A stretch of DNA of 64,000 nucleotides from Pseudohalioglobus sediminis (GCF_008370495.1 NZ_VTUX01000002.1:124001-188000); one strand, 5' to 3'. Shown: positions 50,198 to 59,286, numbered from the stretch's first letter. Numbers and translations: made by a program. The notes: generated by a model not told the origin, from the letters alone.

Positions 50198-52042
50198 TCA
50201 GGCGAAAGGGTTGTCGAGATCCAGGTCCACGCTGAACTCCCCCACGCGCAGCGCATGGGCATCGATGTCCACATCACCCTCGCCCAGGACACCGTAGTCA
50301 AAGCGATACACCGGCTCCACCGTGCCCGCCAGCATACCTTCGTCGTAGTCATGCTGAGACTCCAGCACGCGCTCATTGGCCGCCGACCACGCCTGCCATT
50401 CCCGCTCCGTGTAACGCTGCTGTAACAGGCTCCGGGTCGCCGTCGGGCTGAGCAGGGTCGCCGATGCATTGTTGCCGCCGAAACCTTTTGAATTGATGAC
50501 CGCATATTGCGCCGCCCCCGGGTCAAAGCTTCGATGCCCGGTGCTGAACGCGAGGTGCTGGCTGCGCACATCGTCAGCCAGTCCGTCGATTGTGGTGATG
50601 CCAGGAATAATACCGTGATGCCAGATGCTGAGCGTGGCTGTCACCTGATCGCCCGATGCAGCACCCAGTGAATGCCCCAGGTAGCTTTTCAACGCGACAA
50701 CTGGCCACTCTTCGATACCGAAAGCTGCCGCCGTACGACTGAGAATGTCGGATTCCGTGACCCGGTTCTGTGGTGTGCCCGTACCGTGCGCCTGAACCAG
50801 GCCGCCCGCGCGTATCCCCTGCTCACCGATGATGGCGCGCACCGAGGCGACGGCCTTGGCCATGGTAATGTAGTTGCCGACGCCGGGGCCGGATATGGAC
50901 TTCTTGTAGCCGTCGGCGTTGACAAACACCTCGGTAGCGGCGCCATAGATGGTAGCGCCCAGTTCCAGGGCCAGCTGGTCGTCAAACAGCACCAGCATCT
51001 GTGCCGATTCGGCAATGGTAAAGCCGCAGTTTTCGGCAAAGGGCCGGCAGGCTCGGCGGTGATCGGGTTCCCCGTTGGCTTCGAGACCATCGAGCCTGAG
51101 CAGCTCCTTGTCAGTCGCCAGTGCGCCCATCGCCGCATAGCCTTCCATTACTTCTGCATTGATCGGCGCCTCGGCCGAGCCGATAAAGGCGACGCGCGAC
51201 CTGCCGGAGCGTATGTCGGCGATGCCGTTTTTCAGGTTGTATAAAAAGGATGCGCAGGCACCGAGCGTGGCGCCGGTAGACCCCATCGCGCCGAGCACAT
51301 AGGCGTTAATAAAATCAGCCGGCATTTCCGCGAGACTGAGCGGGCAGTACTTGGAGGTCACCCGCTTGCCGTTATAGCGCGCCTTGAGCATGCCCCCGGC
51401 ACCGGCGCTGTCCAGCTGTCCCATGGCGCTGCCTGCGTACACGCTGATCTGGTCGGCGGCAACATGGCGCTGCAGCGCGTCCCAGTCCAGGCCGAGGTTG
51501 CCCAGCGCATCGGATGCGGCACAGACCGTCATCTGCAGGCCCCGCGGATGACTGCGCGAGGGGTACAGCTTGCCCGGCTCATAACCGGTAGGCAGCTGCC
51601 CGGCGGCTTTCACTTCAAATTCCCTGTTGGTAGGCAACAGGAACTCCTGATGGCCCTGGATGTTGACGTTGACGTGCGTCACTGACTTGGAGGTCACGCG
51701 CCAACTCGGCGGGATTGTGTCGGGCAGGTGGCGACGCTCAATATCGAAGTTGACCGGATGGCCATTGCTCTCGGTTGGGAAACGCTGATTCCACAGTACG
51801 TTGTCCACATCGAAGTGCTGCTTCTCTATGCGTCGTATCAAGGTGTGGTCCAGTATGTACCCGGCGTGGCCGGCCGCATCCTCCAGGCCCATCATGCTGG
51901 CAAGGGACTGCAATGTGCGCTGCTGTGCGGGCCTGTCGAGTGCGTCATAGGCCATTCGTGCCACAGCGTGGTGGCCGGAGGCACGCCCCGCACAATTGAT
52001 GCCGCCGAGACTGACGATAACGGGTAGTGGTTCTCTGGCCAT
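50198..52042 (-). CDS. fabY: FabY-type beta-ketoacyl-ACP synthase
   Basis: A 614-residue condensing enzyme much longer than FabF. An extra region of about 170 residues precedes the thiolase-fold domain. The catalytic residues are the Cys of GATLGACASFLYNL (about 263), the His of VQAHGTGTPQNR (about 419) and the His of SYLGHSLGAASGDQ (about 457), i.e. a Cys-His-His type, not the Cys-His-Asn of FabH. It matches FabY (PA5174) of Pseudomonas aeruginosa, which starts fatty acid synthesis from acetyl-CoA there. That role fits the absence of fabH from the fab cluster at 38-42 kb. It is divergent from an AraC-type regulator gene. The substrate is inferred from family only. Confidence 0.85.
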   Translation of the reverse strand: MAREPLPVIVSLGGINCAGRASGHHAVARMAYDALDRPAQQRTLQSLASMMGLEDAAGHAGYILDHTLIRRIEKQHFDVDNVLWNQRFPTESNGHPVNFDIERRHLPDTIPPSWRVTSKSVTHVNVNIQGHQEFLLPTNREFEVKAAGQLPTGYEPGKLYPSRSHPRGLQMTVCAASDALGNLGLDWDALQRHVAADQISVYAGSAMGQLDSAGAGGMLKARYNGKRVTSKYCPLSLAEMPADFINAYVLGAMGSTGATLGACASFLYNLKNGIADIRSGRSRVAFIGSAEAPINAEVMEGYAAMGALATDKELLRLDGLEANGEPDHRRACRPFAENCGFTIAESAQMLVLFDDQLALELGATIYGAATEVFVNADGYKKSISGPGVGNYITMAKAVASVRAIIGEQGIRAGGLVQAHGTGTPQNRVTESDILSRTAAAFGIEEWPVVALKSYLGHSLGAASGDQVTATLSIWHHGIIPGITTIDGLADDVRSQHLAFSTGHRSFDPGAAQYAVINSKGFGGNNASATLLSPTATRSLLQQRYTEREWQAWSAANERVLESQHDYDEGMLAGTVEPVYRFDYGVLGEGDVDIDAHALRVGEFSVDLDLDNPFA

Positions 52043-52114
52043 GTTGATCCTGTGCAGTTGAATAGATTGCCTGCACCCAGTGTAAGGGTGATTGGCCCGC
52101 TTCTTTATGGCTTA

Positions 52115-52140
52115 TCTGACATATAATAAGTTATTTCAGA
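52115..52140. promoter_or_regulatory. inverted repeat and -10 box in the fabY / AraC-regulator gap
   Basis: TCTGA and TCAGA arms (52115-52119, 52136-52140) flank a plus-strand TATAAT at 52122-52127, 31 bases before the regulator start at 52158. It may be an operator shared by both divergent genes, for example for autoregulation. The short arms make this tentative. Confidence 0.35.
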
Positions 52141-52157
52141 CACTAGGGAGCCAGGCC

Positions 52158-53150
52158 ATGTATCGGATCGCCGCCCTGCTCTATCCCCAGGCGCTTGCTA
52201 CCAGTATCACCCTGCCGCTGGAAATTCTGCGCGCTGCCTCGCAGATGGCCAGGGTCAGGCGCCGCCTGCAACCCGCGGTAGACGTCAGTCTCGCGGCGAG
52301 CACCCTGGCGCCGGTGCCCCTGTTCGGGGGTATCTCGCTGACACCAGACCAGACCTGCAGCCAACTGGAGCAACTGGACCTGCTGATCGTGCCCGCGATC
52401 TGGCGTAACCCGAAGCCCGTGATCAGGGATTCTGCCCAGTGGCTGCCGCGATTGCGGGACATCGCCGCCGAGGGGACCCGGGTCTGTGCAGTGGGTACCG
52501 GCACTTGTCTGCTGGCCGAGGCAGGGCTACTGGATCAACGCCCCGCCACCACGCACTGGAACTACATGGAACACTTTGCTGACCACTACCCGCAGGTGCA
52601 GCTGAAACCGCGTCACCTCATTACCCAGGCGGATAATATCTACTGCGTGGGCAGTGTTAACTCCATCGCCGACCTGATGGTGCACGTGGTGGAAGACTGG
52701 TACGGTGCCGGGATTGCCCGGGCCGTGGAAAACCAGTTCTCGCCGGAGATACGCCGGCCATTTCGCGCCGCCGCCTACCAGACGGACCGTGACGCCAGCC
52801 ACCATGATGAACTGGTAGTGGAAGTACAGCAGTGGCTGCGTGAGCACCTGGCTGAAAAGCCCTCCCTGGAGACTGTCGCCCGCGAGTTTGGCGTCAGTTC
52901 ACGCACCCTGAACAGACGCTTTCACCAGGCCACCGGCGTCAGCCCGAATAGCTGGCTACAACGCCTGCGCACAGGCCAGGCCAGGGAGCTGTTACGGCAC
53001 AGCAATCTATCGGTCAGCGAGGTGGCCTGGCAGGTGGGTATCAGCGATGCCAGTTACTTTGCCAGGCTGTTCCGCGAACAGGTGGGCATGTCACCGGGGC
53101 GCTACCGGGAAGCGGTGCGCGGAAAACTGTTCACCCCTGGGTCTGCTTGA
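52158..53150 (+). CDS. GlxA-type AraC-family transcriptional regulator
   Basis: A 330-residue regulator. The N-terminal half is DJ-1/PfpI-like (MYRIAALLYPQALATSITLP, GTRVCAVGTGTCLLAEAGLL, with the nucleophile-elbow Cys region changed to Gly). The C-terminal half is an AraC/XylS pair of helix-turn-helix units: ETVAREFGVSSRTLNRRFHQ and VSEVAWQVGISDASYFARLFR, followed by GMSPGRYR. ATG 52158 is chosen because AGGGAG lies seven bases upstream. The ligand is unknown. Its divergent arrangement with fabY makes a role in fatty acid control worth considering. Confidence 0.88.
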   Translation: MYRIAALLYPQALATSITLPLEILRAASQMARVRRRLQPAVDVSLAASTLAPVPLFGGISLTPDQTCSQLEQLDLLIVPAIWRNPKPVIRDSAQWLPRLRDIAAEGTRVCAVGTGTCLLAEAGLLDQRPATTHWNYMEHFADHYPQVQLKPRHLITQADNIYCVGSVNSIADLMVHVVEDWYGAGIARAVENQFSPEIRRPFRAAAYQTDRDASHHDELVVEVQQWLREHLAEKPSLETVAREFGVSSRTLNRRFHQATGVSPNSWLQRLRTGQARELLRHSNLSVSEVAWQVGISDASYFARLFREQVGMSPGRYREAVRGKLFTPGSA

Positions 53151-53218
53151 GGAAAGGCGTCGCCTGTGGCTAAATGGGCGCCCTTTTCAACCCGCCCCAG
53201 CTTCAGGACGTCAACCGT

Positions 53219-54331
53219 ATGGCTCTTTCCAGCATCCCCGATATTCTCGACGACATCCGCGATGGCAAAATGGTCATCCTGATGGACGACGAGGACCGGG
53301 AAAACGAAGGCGACCTGATCGTTGCCGCCGAGGCGGTCACACCGGAAATCATTACTTTTTTCTCCAGTGAAGCCTGCGGCCTGATCTGCATGCCCATCAC
53401 CGAGGAGCGCGCGCGCCAGTTGCAATTGCCCCTGATGGTTCGCGACAACCGCTCACAACATGAAACCAACTTCACCGTGTCCATAGACGCCGCAGAGCGC
53501 AAGGGCCCGGGTATCAGCTCGATACAGCGCGCCCACACCGTGCGCACTGCCGTGGCTACCGGCGCCAGGCCTGCTGACATCCTCCAGCCCGGGCACATAT
53601 TCCCGCTGGTAGCCAAGCCCGGTGGCGTACTACGGCGCGCCGGCCACACGGAGGCCGGTGTCGATCTCGCACGCATGGCGGGGTTTGAACCGGCAGCGCT
53701 GATCGTGGAGATCATGAACGAGGACGGCACCATGGCGCGGCGCCCGGAACTGGAAGTATTTGCCGAGAAGCACGATCTACGCATGGGCACTATCGCCGAC
53801 CTGATCGAATACCGGTCACTGCATGAAGCATCGGTGGAGTTGCGCAGCAGCAAGCCGGTAGATACCGACTTTGGCGCGTTTGAGTTGCACACCTTCATCG
53901 ACCTGATTGACGACACCGTGCACTACGCACTGACCTGTGGCGAAATACAAGAAGATGAGGACGTGCTGGTGCGCGTGCAGGCCCTCAATACCCTGCGCGA
54001 TGTGCTGGGCACACGTATAGCGGGTTCTGAAGGCTGGTCCTACCGCCGCGCCATGGCGGCAATCGCCGCCGAGGGTAAAGGCGCTGTGGTCCTGATCGGC
54101 CAGGAGATCACTCCGGAGCAGGCCCTGGCGGAGGTGGCGCAGTTCCCGGAGCCGGCCACCGTGACCGGATCTACTGACAGCGCCGGCCAGCAGAACTACC
54201 GGGTCATTGGCACTGGCTCACAGATACTCAAGCGTCTGGGCGTGGGCAAGATGCGCCTGATGTCGGCGCCGGTTCACTTTAACGCGCTGTCCGGATTCAA
54301 TCTCGAGGTCACGGATTTCGTCCAGCCCTGA
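53219..54331 (+). CDS. RibBX-type DHBP synthase with degenerate GTP cyclohydrolase domain
   Basis: A 370-residue protein. The first 200 residues are a full 3,4-dihydroxy-2-butanone 4-phosphate synthase: DDEDRENEGDLIVAAE, EACGLICMPIT, then PGHIFPLVAKPGGVLRRAGHTEAGVDLAR and IVEIMNEDGTMA. The second half follows GTP cyclohydrolase II in outline, but the zinc-binding Cys cluster and GD-F-S-RCDC motif are missing; the equivalent place reads LVRVQALNTLRDVLGT. It therefore matches RibBX proteins known in proteobacteria, where only the DHBP half is active. ATG 53219 is chosen over a codon 15 triplets upstream since CAGGA precedes it and the MALSSIPDIL start is normal. I see no FMN riboswitch in the short leader. 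Confidence 0.88.
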   Translation: MALSSIPDILDDIRDGKMVILMDDEDRENEGDLIVAAEAVTPEIITFFSSEACGLICMPITEERARQLQLPLMVRDNRSQHETNFTVSIDAAERKGPGISSIQRAHTVRTAVATGARPADILQPGHIFPLVAKPGGVLRRAGHTEAGVDLARMAGFEPAALIVEIMNEDGTMARRPELEVFAEKHDLRMGTIADLIEYRSLHEASVELRSSKPVDTDFGAFELHTFIDLIDDTVHYALTCGEIQEDEDVLVRVQALNTLRDVLGTRIAGSEGWSYRRAMAAIAAEGKGAVVLIGQEITPEQALAEVAQFPEPATVTGSTDSAGQQNYRVIGTGSQILKRLGVGKMRLMSAPVHFNALSGFNLEVTDFVQP

Positions 54332-54377
54332 ACACTAGCCGTGGTTAAGCGCTACACCGGCATGCCCGGTGCGAAAG

Positions 54378-54412
54378 CACGGGTCGGCGCCGCGAATGCG
54401 CACCGACCCGTG
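54378..54412. terminator. hairpin between convergent ribBX and acylase genes
   Basis: A perfect 10-bp repeat CACGGGTCGG/CCGACCCGTG (54378-54387, 54403-54412) with extra pairing next to the loop. It has no T-run. It probably blocks read-through between the convergent genes. Confidence 0.5.
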
Positions 54413-54417
54413 ATACA

Positions 54418-56865
54418 TCACTCTTCCAACATCTCACGACGGATCTCTTGCGCGTCCCGGTCTGCCTCGCAGAACGGCATGTCGATCCAGCCGCCCTCCG
54501 AGTAGAGCCGGGTCGCATCCGCGTAGTGATCGGAATCCGGATCAGTGGACTGCGAATAGGTAATCATGGCGTAAGCGTCCGGACAGCTGCCATCGTCCCA
54601 GGTGATCGCCTGCATGTAACTGTTGCCATGGGTGATATTGGAGTAGCCCTCGCCATCCACCAGGCTGGACGTGATCACGCTGAACATCATGCTGCCGGAG
54701 CCGCCGTGAATGCCGATGCGCTCGCCATTTTTCTCCACATACTGCACTTCTCCCCAGGGGCGATCCATGGGAATGCCGGCCTCAACCAGGCGATCCACCG
54801 CCTCGCCCAGCGCTACCCGCACCGCTTCCGCGTTCACCGGGTCGGTGTTGAGCATGGAGGGCGTGGTCACTGGCATGGTCACATCGAAGGGCATGGACCA
54901 CAGTGTGGGTTCCGAGCGTACTCGCAGCCAGAACTCATAGAACACGTGCCCGCCAACGCTATCCAGCTGGTGCGCGCCGTCCCAGTCCCCCAGCACCTCG
55001 CAGGCCTGCGTGGCTTGCCCGGGGTTGGCTGAGTACGGCGACCAGTCCGCGGTCTCGTCGCAAATGGCAACCACATCATCCAGTACCAGTTCCGCAGCGT
55101 GGTTGGTGGCCTGGTAGGACAGGTCGCGAATATTGTCGATGTTGAACAGTGGGTCCCCATAGGGGTCGTTCCCGGCGAGGCGATCCTCGGCCATGTTGAA
55201 GGTATGCCGGGTGCGTATAGATTGCTCCACCCCTTCGCGGCCAATAATCGGCGAGAAACCTTCCAGCAGGTTACGCGGATTGGACAGCCAGTAGCTGTCG
55301 TTGGCATTGGCGCCGTACTCGCGGGTTTCCAGCTTGGGCAGGCTGTCGTAGCCGAAGATGCCCTCGGGGGTGTCCGGGTCGTTGCCCCATTCGCAGGCGG
55401 AATCAGAGCCGTCCAGGGTCAGGTTCCCGGCGGCGGTGAGTTGCTCCTGCAGGAAGCCGCGCACACAGTTACTGTATTGGGCCACCGAGACATTGGGCAC
55501 CACGGAAATATCGCCATAGAACGCATCGCCGTTGCGGTCGGCGGCGATGGTGTTGACCCAGGGGATGCCCAGGTCGGCCAGGGCCGTCTTGAACTCGCCC
55601 AGGTCCCGCGCCTGGCCCATATTGCGCCACTGCTCCATGCCGCGCAGGTTTTCCAGGTTGGCATCGCGATAGGTCACCAGCGTGCCCGCCGCATTGGGCC
55701 AACCTGACAACAGAGGCGACACGGCGCCAAGGTCGATAATCGGCCCGAAGTGGGACAGGTAGAAGGTGTACTCGACGGTTTCCACACTGCCGTCTGCGGC
55801 CACCTGCTCGGCGCTCACCGTCTGCGCAGTGATATCGCGCATTTCCCCGTCGTATTCGTACTGCATCAGGTTATCCGGATTCAGCGTCAGCTCGTAAAAC
55901 GTGAACCGTGATCCGGTACTCACAGTGTGCGACCAGGCCACGTTCTCATTGAAGCCAATGACCGGTATGGGCAGGCCACCCAGCGCCGCACCCATCACGT
56001 TGTATTCGTCACCGAGGCTCACCCGGAAGACGTAAAAGCGCAACTGCCCCTGCCAGGGAAAGTGCGGGTTACCGAAGAGGATGCCGGAGCCCGTCTGCGA
56101 GGCGTCCGCGCCCACGGCGTAGGCGTTACTGCCGATTTCCCAACCCTCGGGCAGGCCCATCGCGTCGCGCAATTCACCTGCATCGTAACCGGCCAACATG
56201 GTTTCCAGTTCGGCCGGGGTGGCGCTCGGCCGGGCGCTAGCCATGGTTTCTTCAGGCGGCGTCACAGATGTACTGAAGGGCGACAGCGGATCGGAACTCG
56301 CGCGCAGGATTGTCTTGTGCAGCAGGCGCGTGACATCCATGTAGTCGACTTCGCGCACCCACTCTGCACCACGGCAACCTTCATCGCCCTCGGCCAGGTT
56401 GTCGGCGCCGGTTTCATTGAAATAGCGGTTCACCCCTGCTGCGTAGCCGGTGAAATTGTCCTGTAGCGTTTCCGGCAGGCTGTCGAAAAGGCTCTGGATA
56501 CGTTCGTCGTTGTTGAACAGCTTGAATACGAAATCCTTGTTGATATCGCCGTCGTCACCTAAATAACGCGCCGACTCGCCCGCGGCATTCACATACTCGC
56601 GCATCAGGGTGCAGTAGTTGTCGCGGGCATAGGCATAGCCTACGCCATAACCCAGGCTGCCCCAGTCATCGGCGATCACATGGGGAATGCCGTATTCGGT
56701 CCAGACCACTTCCGCCTGGTAGGTCAGTTCGGGTTCCGGTGGCTGCACTGGCGGGTCTACCGGATCCTTGCGATCAGAAGAGTCACTACAGGCAATAGCA
56801 AAGACAGATACAGCTGCTACAAGGCAAAGCCGCAGCTTGCTCACGGGTTTGGTTTTCAAGGGCAC
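54418..56865 (-). CDS. penicillin/AHL acylase-family lipoprotein
   Basis: An 815-residue N-terminal nucleophile hydrolase. The signal peptide ends with a lipobox and Cys at about 26 (VFAIAC). A Pro-rich linker follows. The alpha-chain region begins TEYGIPHVIADDWGSLGYG. The cleavage point that frees the beta chain is GSNAYAVG, with the nucleophile Ser at about 246, followed by GNPHFPW. It resembles aculeacin-A and N-acylhomoserine-lactone acylases (PvdQ group) in having GSNAY and FYVFRVSLGDEYNVMGAALGG. It could degrade quorum signals or other acylated amides. The family also includes other substrates. It lies 109 bases after the crotonase gene and convergent to ribBX. Confidence 0.85.
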   Translation of the reverse strand: MPLKTKPVSKLRLCLVAAVSVFAIACSDSSDRKDPVDPPVQPPEPELTYQAEVVWTEYGIPHVIADDWGSLGYGVGYAYARDNYCTLMREYVNAAGESARYLGDDGDINKDFVFKLFNNDERIQSLFDSLPETLQDNFTGYAAGVNRYFNETGADNLAEGDEGCRGAEWVREVDYMDVTRLLHKTILRASSDPLSPFSTSVTPPEETMASARPSATPAELETMLAGYDAGELRDAMGLPEGWEIGSNAYAVGADASQTGSGILFGNPHFPWQGQLRFYVFRVSLGDEYNVMGAALGGLPIPVIGFNENVAWSHTVSTGSRFTFYELTLNPDNLMQYEYDGEMRDITAQTVSAEQVAADGSVETVEYTFYLSHFGPIIDLGAVSPLLSGWPNAAGTLVTYRDANLENLRGMEQWRNMGQARDLGEFKTALADLGIPWVNTIAADRNGDAFYGDISVVPNVSVAQYSNCVRGFLQEQLTAAGNLTLDGSDSACEWGNDPDTPEGIFGYDSLPKLETREYGANANDSYWLSNPRNLLEGFSPIIGREGVEQSIRTRHTFNMAEDRLAGNDPYGDPLFNIDNIRDLSYQATNHAAELVLDDVVAICDETADWSPYSANPGQATQACEVLGDWDGAHQLDSVGGHVFYEFWLRVRSEPTLWSMPFDVTMPVTTPSMLNTDPVNAEAVRVALGEAVDRLVEAGIPMDRPWGEVQYVEKNGERIGIHGGSGSMMFSVITSSLVDGEGYSNITHGNSYMQAITWDDGSCPDAYAMITYSQSTDPDSDHYADATRLYSEGGWIDMPFCEADRDAQEIRREMLEE

Positions 56866-56974
56866 ACCTCTTGGTCGGGTTATTGTTTTTACTTGGATTA
56901 ACAGTGTAGCAGAGACAGCATCAATCGCTCACCCCTGCAGCTGGCCTCATGACACAGCAAGCGCTGGCGCGGGA

Positions 56975-57739
56975 CTACAGGTTACGGAAATCGGGCTTAC
57001 GCTTTTCCAGAAATGCGGTCATGGCCTCGATATTCTCCGGTGAACCGGCCTGCCTGGCCATGGCCTCCTGCTCTGCCTGCATGGCGACCTTGATCGCGGG
57101 CAAGTGATGCATGCGCAGGGTACGCTTGATCTCCCGCAGCGAGTTCACCGGCCACTGTGCGATTTCCCTTGCCCTGGCTTCTGCATGGGCCAGCACGTCC
57201 TCGTCGGGTAACACAGCGGCGACCACACCAGAGTCAAGCGCCTTCCCGGCGTCGATCCACTGCGCCGTGTAAAACAGTTCAGCGGCACGCTGGGCGCCGA
57301 TGTTGGCGGGCAGCATGTAACTGCTGGCCCATTCCGGGGCCAGGCCCAGGCTGGCAAAGGGCAGGCGCATGCGCAGCGACTCACCGGCGTAAACCATGTC
57401 TGCGTGAAACAGCACGGTGGCGCCACCGCCGACCGCTGCACCACGCGCCGCCGCTACCAGCGGCTTATCGAACTCAGCAACGGCAAGCGCCGCGGCATTG
57501 AACAATGCCTGGGGATCGACGTCCTGTTCACCGAAGGAGGCCAGGTCCACACCCGCGCTGAAGTTGTCGCCAGCACCGGTAAGCAACACGCAGGTGACTG
57601 TGTCATCAATGGCCGCAGCATTGAACACCTCCGCAATACCGGCCCACATCGCGTTGTTGATCGCATTCTTTTTTTCTGGGCGATTCAGGGTGACCAGCAG
57701 CACGCCGTCGCGGTTTTCGTTGAGCACCAGATCCGTCAT
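56975..57739 (-). CDS. enoyl-CoA hydratase/isomerase family protein
   Basis: A 254-residue crotonase-fold enzyme. The oxyanion-hole strands are GAGDNFSAGVDLASFG and AAVGGGATVLFHADMVYAG. The region FASLGLAPEWASSYMLP carries a Glu in the position used by delta3-delta2-enoyl-CoA isomerases. An isomerase or a hydratase for a bulky acyl-CoA are possible. It is the last gene of the leftward operon, six bases after the nitroreductase gene. Confidence 0.85.
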   Translation of the reverse strand: MTDLVLNENRDGVLLVTLNRPEKKNAINNAMWAGIAEVFNAAAIDDTVTCVLLTGAGDNFSAGVDLASFGEQDVDPQALFNAAALAVAEFDKPLVAAARGAAVGGGATVLFHADMVYAGESLRMRLPFASLGLAPEWASSYMLPANIGAQRAAELFYTAQWIDAGKALDSGVVAAVLPDEDVLAHAEARAREIAQWPVNSLREIKRTLRMHHLPAIKVAMQAEQEAMARQAGSPENIEAMTAFLEKRKPDFRNL

Positions 57740-57745
57740 AGAGCC

Positions 57746-58420
57746 TTATCCGTGGAAGTGAACGACGTCCGTCAGCGCCGCCCTATCGGTGGTACAGGCA
57801 TTGACCGGCGCATCGGGATCGGGGTGGCCGAAAGAGATACCAAACATGAGTTTGTTGGTGGCATCCACGCCGAGCGTTTCACGCACCAGGTCAGCCTGGA
57901 AGCCGAGCGCCGTCTGCGGGCAACTGCCGAGACCGTTTGCGGTCATCGCCAGCATCAGGGTCTGGGCGTACATGCCAAGGTCCGCGGCCTCGCGCAGGCC
58001 AAATGGTTCCGGCAGGAACAGGAAGGCCACATGCGGTGCGTCGAAGAAAGTGAAGTTGCGCATGAATTGTTCATGCCGCGCCGCTTTGTCCTCACGGGTG
58101 ATGCCGACAGAATCGTACAAGGCCTGGGCCGAACCGTACTGCCGTTCCTTATAGACACCGTGGTAGACACCATCGTAGGGGAAGTCCATGGACAACTTCC
58201 CTTCCATGAACTGCCGGGGCATTTCACGGCGCAGGGTTTCAATAGCGTCACCGGAGGCTACGTGAGTCTGCCATGGCTGGGTGTTGCAATTGCTGGGGGC
58301 TCGCAAGGCTGTGTCAAATACGCGCTGCATGGTTGCCTCGTCTACCGCTTCTGGCAGGAAGGCGCGCAGCGAACGGCGCGCCGCGACAAGGTCAGCAAAG
58401 GCTTTGCTCAGGTCTGGCAT
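57746..58420 (-). CDS. nitroreductase-family FMN protein
   Basis: A 224-residue nitroreductase-like flavoprotein. Seen are ARRSLRAFLPEAV, ALRAPSNCNTQPWQTHVASG, ADLGMYAQTLMLAMTANGLGSCP and FGISFGHPD, the usual FMN contacts. The start ATG 58420 has GGAGAG eight bases upstream; an in-frame start 17 codons earlier is less likely. Members reduce nitro groups, enones or quinones. In this operon, reduction of an unsaturated ring or side-chain intermediate is plausible but unproved. Confidence 0.88.
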   Translation of the reverse strand: MPDLSKAFADLVAARRSLRAFLPEAVDEATMQRVFDTALRAPSNCNTQPWQTHVASGDAIETLRREMPRQFMEGKLSMDFPYDGVYHGVYKERQYGSAQALYDSVGITREDKAARHEQFMRNFTFFDAPHVAFLFLPEPFGLREAADLGMYAQTLMLAMTANGLGSCPQTALGFQADLVRETLGVDATNKLMFGISFGHPDPDAPVNACTTDRAALTDVVHFHG

Positions 58421-58467
58421 TGACAGGTCTCTCCGGGGACTACAGGGTGCGACATTATGCGCAGGAT

Positions 58468-59286
58468 TCAACTACCGGTAAACCTGGCAGGGCGTTTCTC
58501 CTTGAAGGCGCGCATGCCTTCCTTGGCGTCGCTGGAAGCAAATACCGGCCCGGCCAGTGCGTCGGAGGCCAGCATCGCCTCGTCCTCCGCCATGCATTCC
58601 TGGTGCTGGCGCAGTGAGGTCACTACCGCCTTCACCGCCAGTGGTCCATTGGCGCAAATTTTGGTGGCATACTCGCGCGCGGCTTCCAGAACGGTTCCGG
58701 CTGGCACGACCTTGTTGACCAGCCCGTAATCCAGCGCCTGCTGCGCGGTGATGTGTTCACCACAGAGCAGCATTTCCGCAGCCAGGCAGTATGGAATCTG
58801 CCGGCGCAGTCGGATGGTGGAGCCTGACATCGGATACAGGCCGCGCGCGACTTCGGTGATACCGAACACGGCGTTGTCTGCCGCGACGCGAATGTCTGTA
58901 CCCTGCAGAATCTCGGTGCCGCCAGCGAGCGCATAGCCCTCGACAGCCAGTATCAGGGGCTTGTTGGGACGGTTGTCACGCAGCAGCGCCTGCCAGTGCA
59001 CATTGGGCACTTCCGCCATCAGCGCCATGAATTCCTCGGTGGCGTCGTGTTTGTCGTCCGCACCGGCTTTCAGGTCCATGCCTGCGCAGAAGGTATCGCC
59101 GTTTGCGGTGAGAATCGCGCAGTAGAGATCGTCCCGTTCATCCAGCAGGCGCCAGGCCCGGTAAAGTCCCAGTAACATCTGCGAGTTGAAGGCGTTCTTG
59201 GCCTCGGGGCGATTCAGGGTGACAAGCAGTACATTGCCCTCCTGCTCGACAATGCAGGTTTCGGTACTGATATCCAGTTCAGCCAT
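58468..59286 (-). CDS. enoyl-CoA hydratase resembling mycobacterial EchA19
   Basis: A 272-residue crotonase. Motifs are NRPEAKNAFNSQM, GDTFCAGMDLKAG, then GYALAGGTEILQGTDIRVA, and LYPMSGSTIRLRRQIPYCLA. The GGTEILQGTDIRVA segment, the RQIPY run and the end SSDAKEGMRAFKEKRPARF match, from memory, the EchA19 hydratase of sterol side-chain beta-oxidation in Mycobacterium. It is 47 bases from the nitroreductase gene and 51 from the acyl-CoA synthetase gene in the same direction. Confidence 0.82.
   Translation of the reverse strand: MAELDISTETCIVEQEGNVLLVTLNRPEAKNAFNSQMLLGLYRAWRLLDERDDLYCAILTANGDTFCAGMDLKAGADDKHDATEEFMALMAEVPNVHWQALLRDNRPNKPLILAVEGYALAGGTEILQGTDIRVAADNAVFGITEVARGLYPMSGSTIRLRRQIPYCLAAEMLLCGEHITAQQALDYGLVNKVVPAGTVLEAAREYATKICANGPLAVKAVVTSLRQHQECMAEDEAMLASDALAGPVFASSDAKEGMRAFKEKRPARFTGS

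Noticed and set aside
53151-53218. FMN riboswitch before the ribBX-type gene
   Set aside because: The leader is under 70 bases and lacks the conserved RFN sequence blocks.
57404-58423. 339-codon open frame antisense to the nitroreductase and crotonase genes
   Set aside because: It crosses a gene boundary of a tight minus-strand operon and has no family match.
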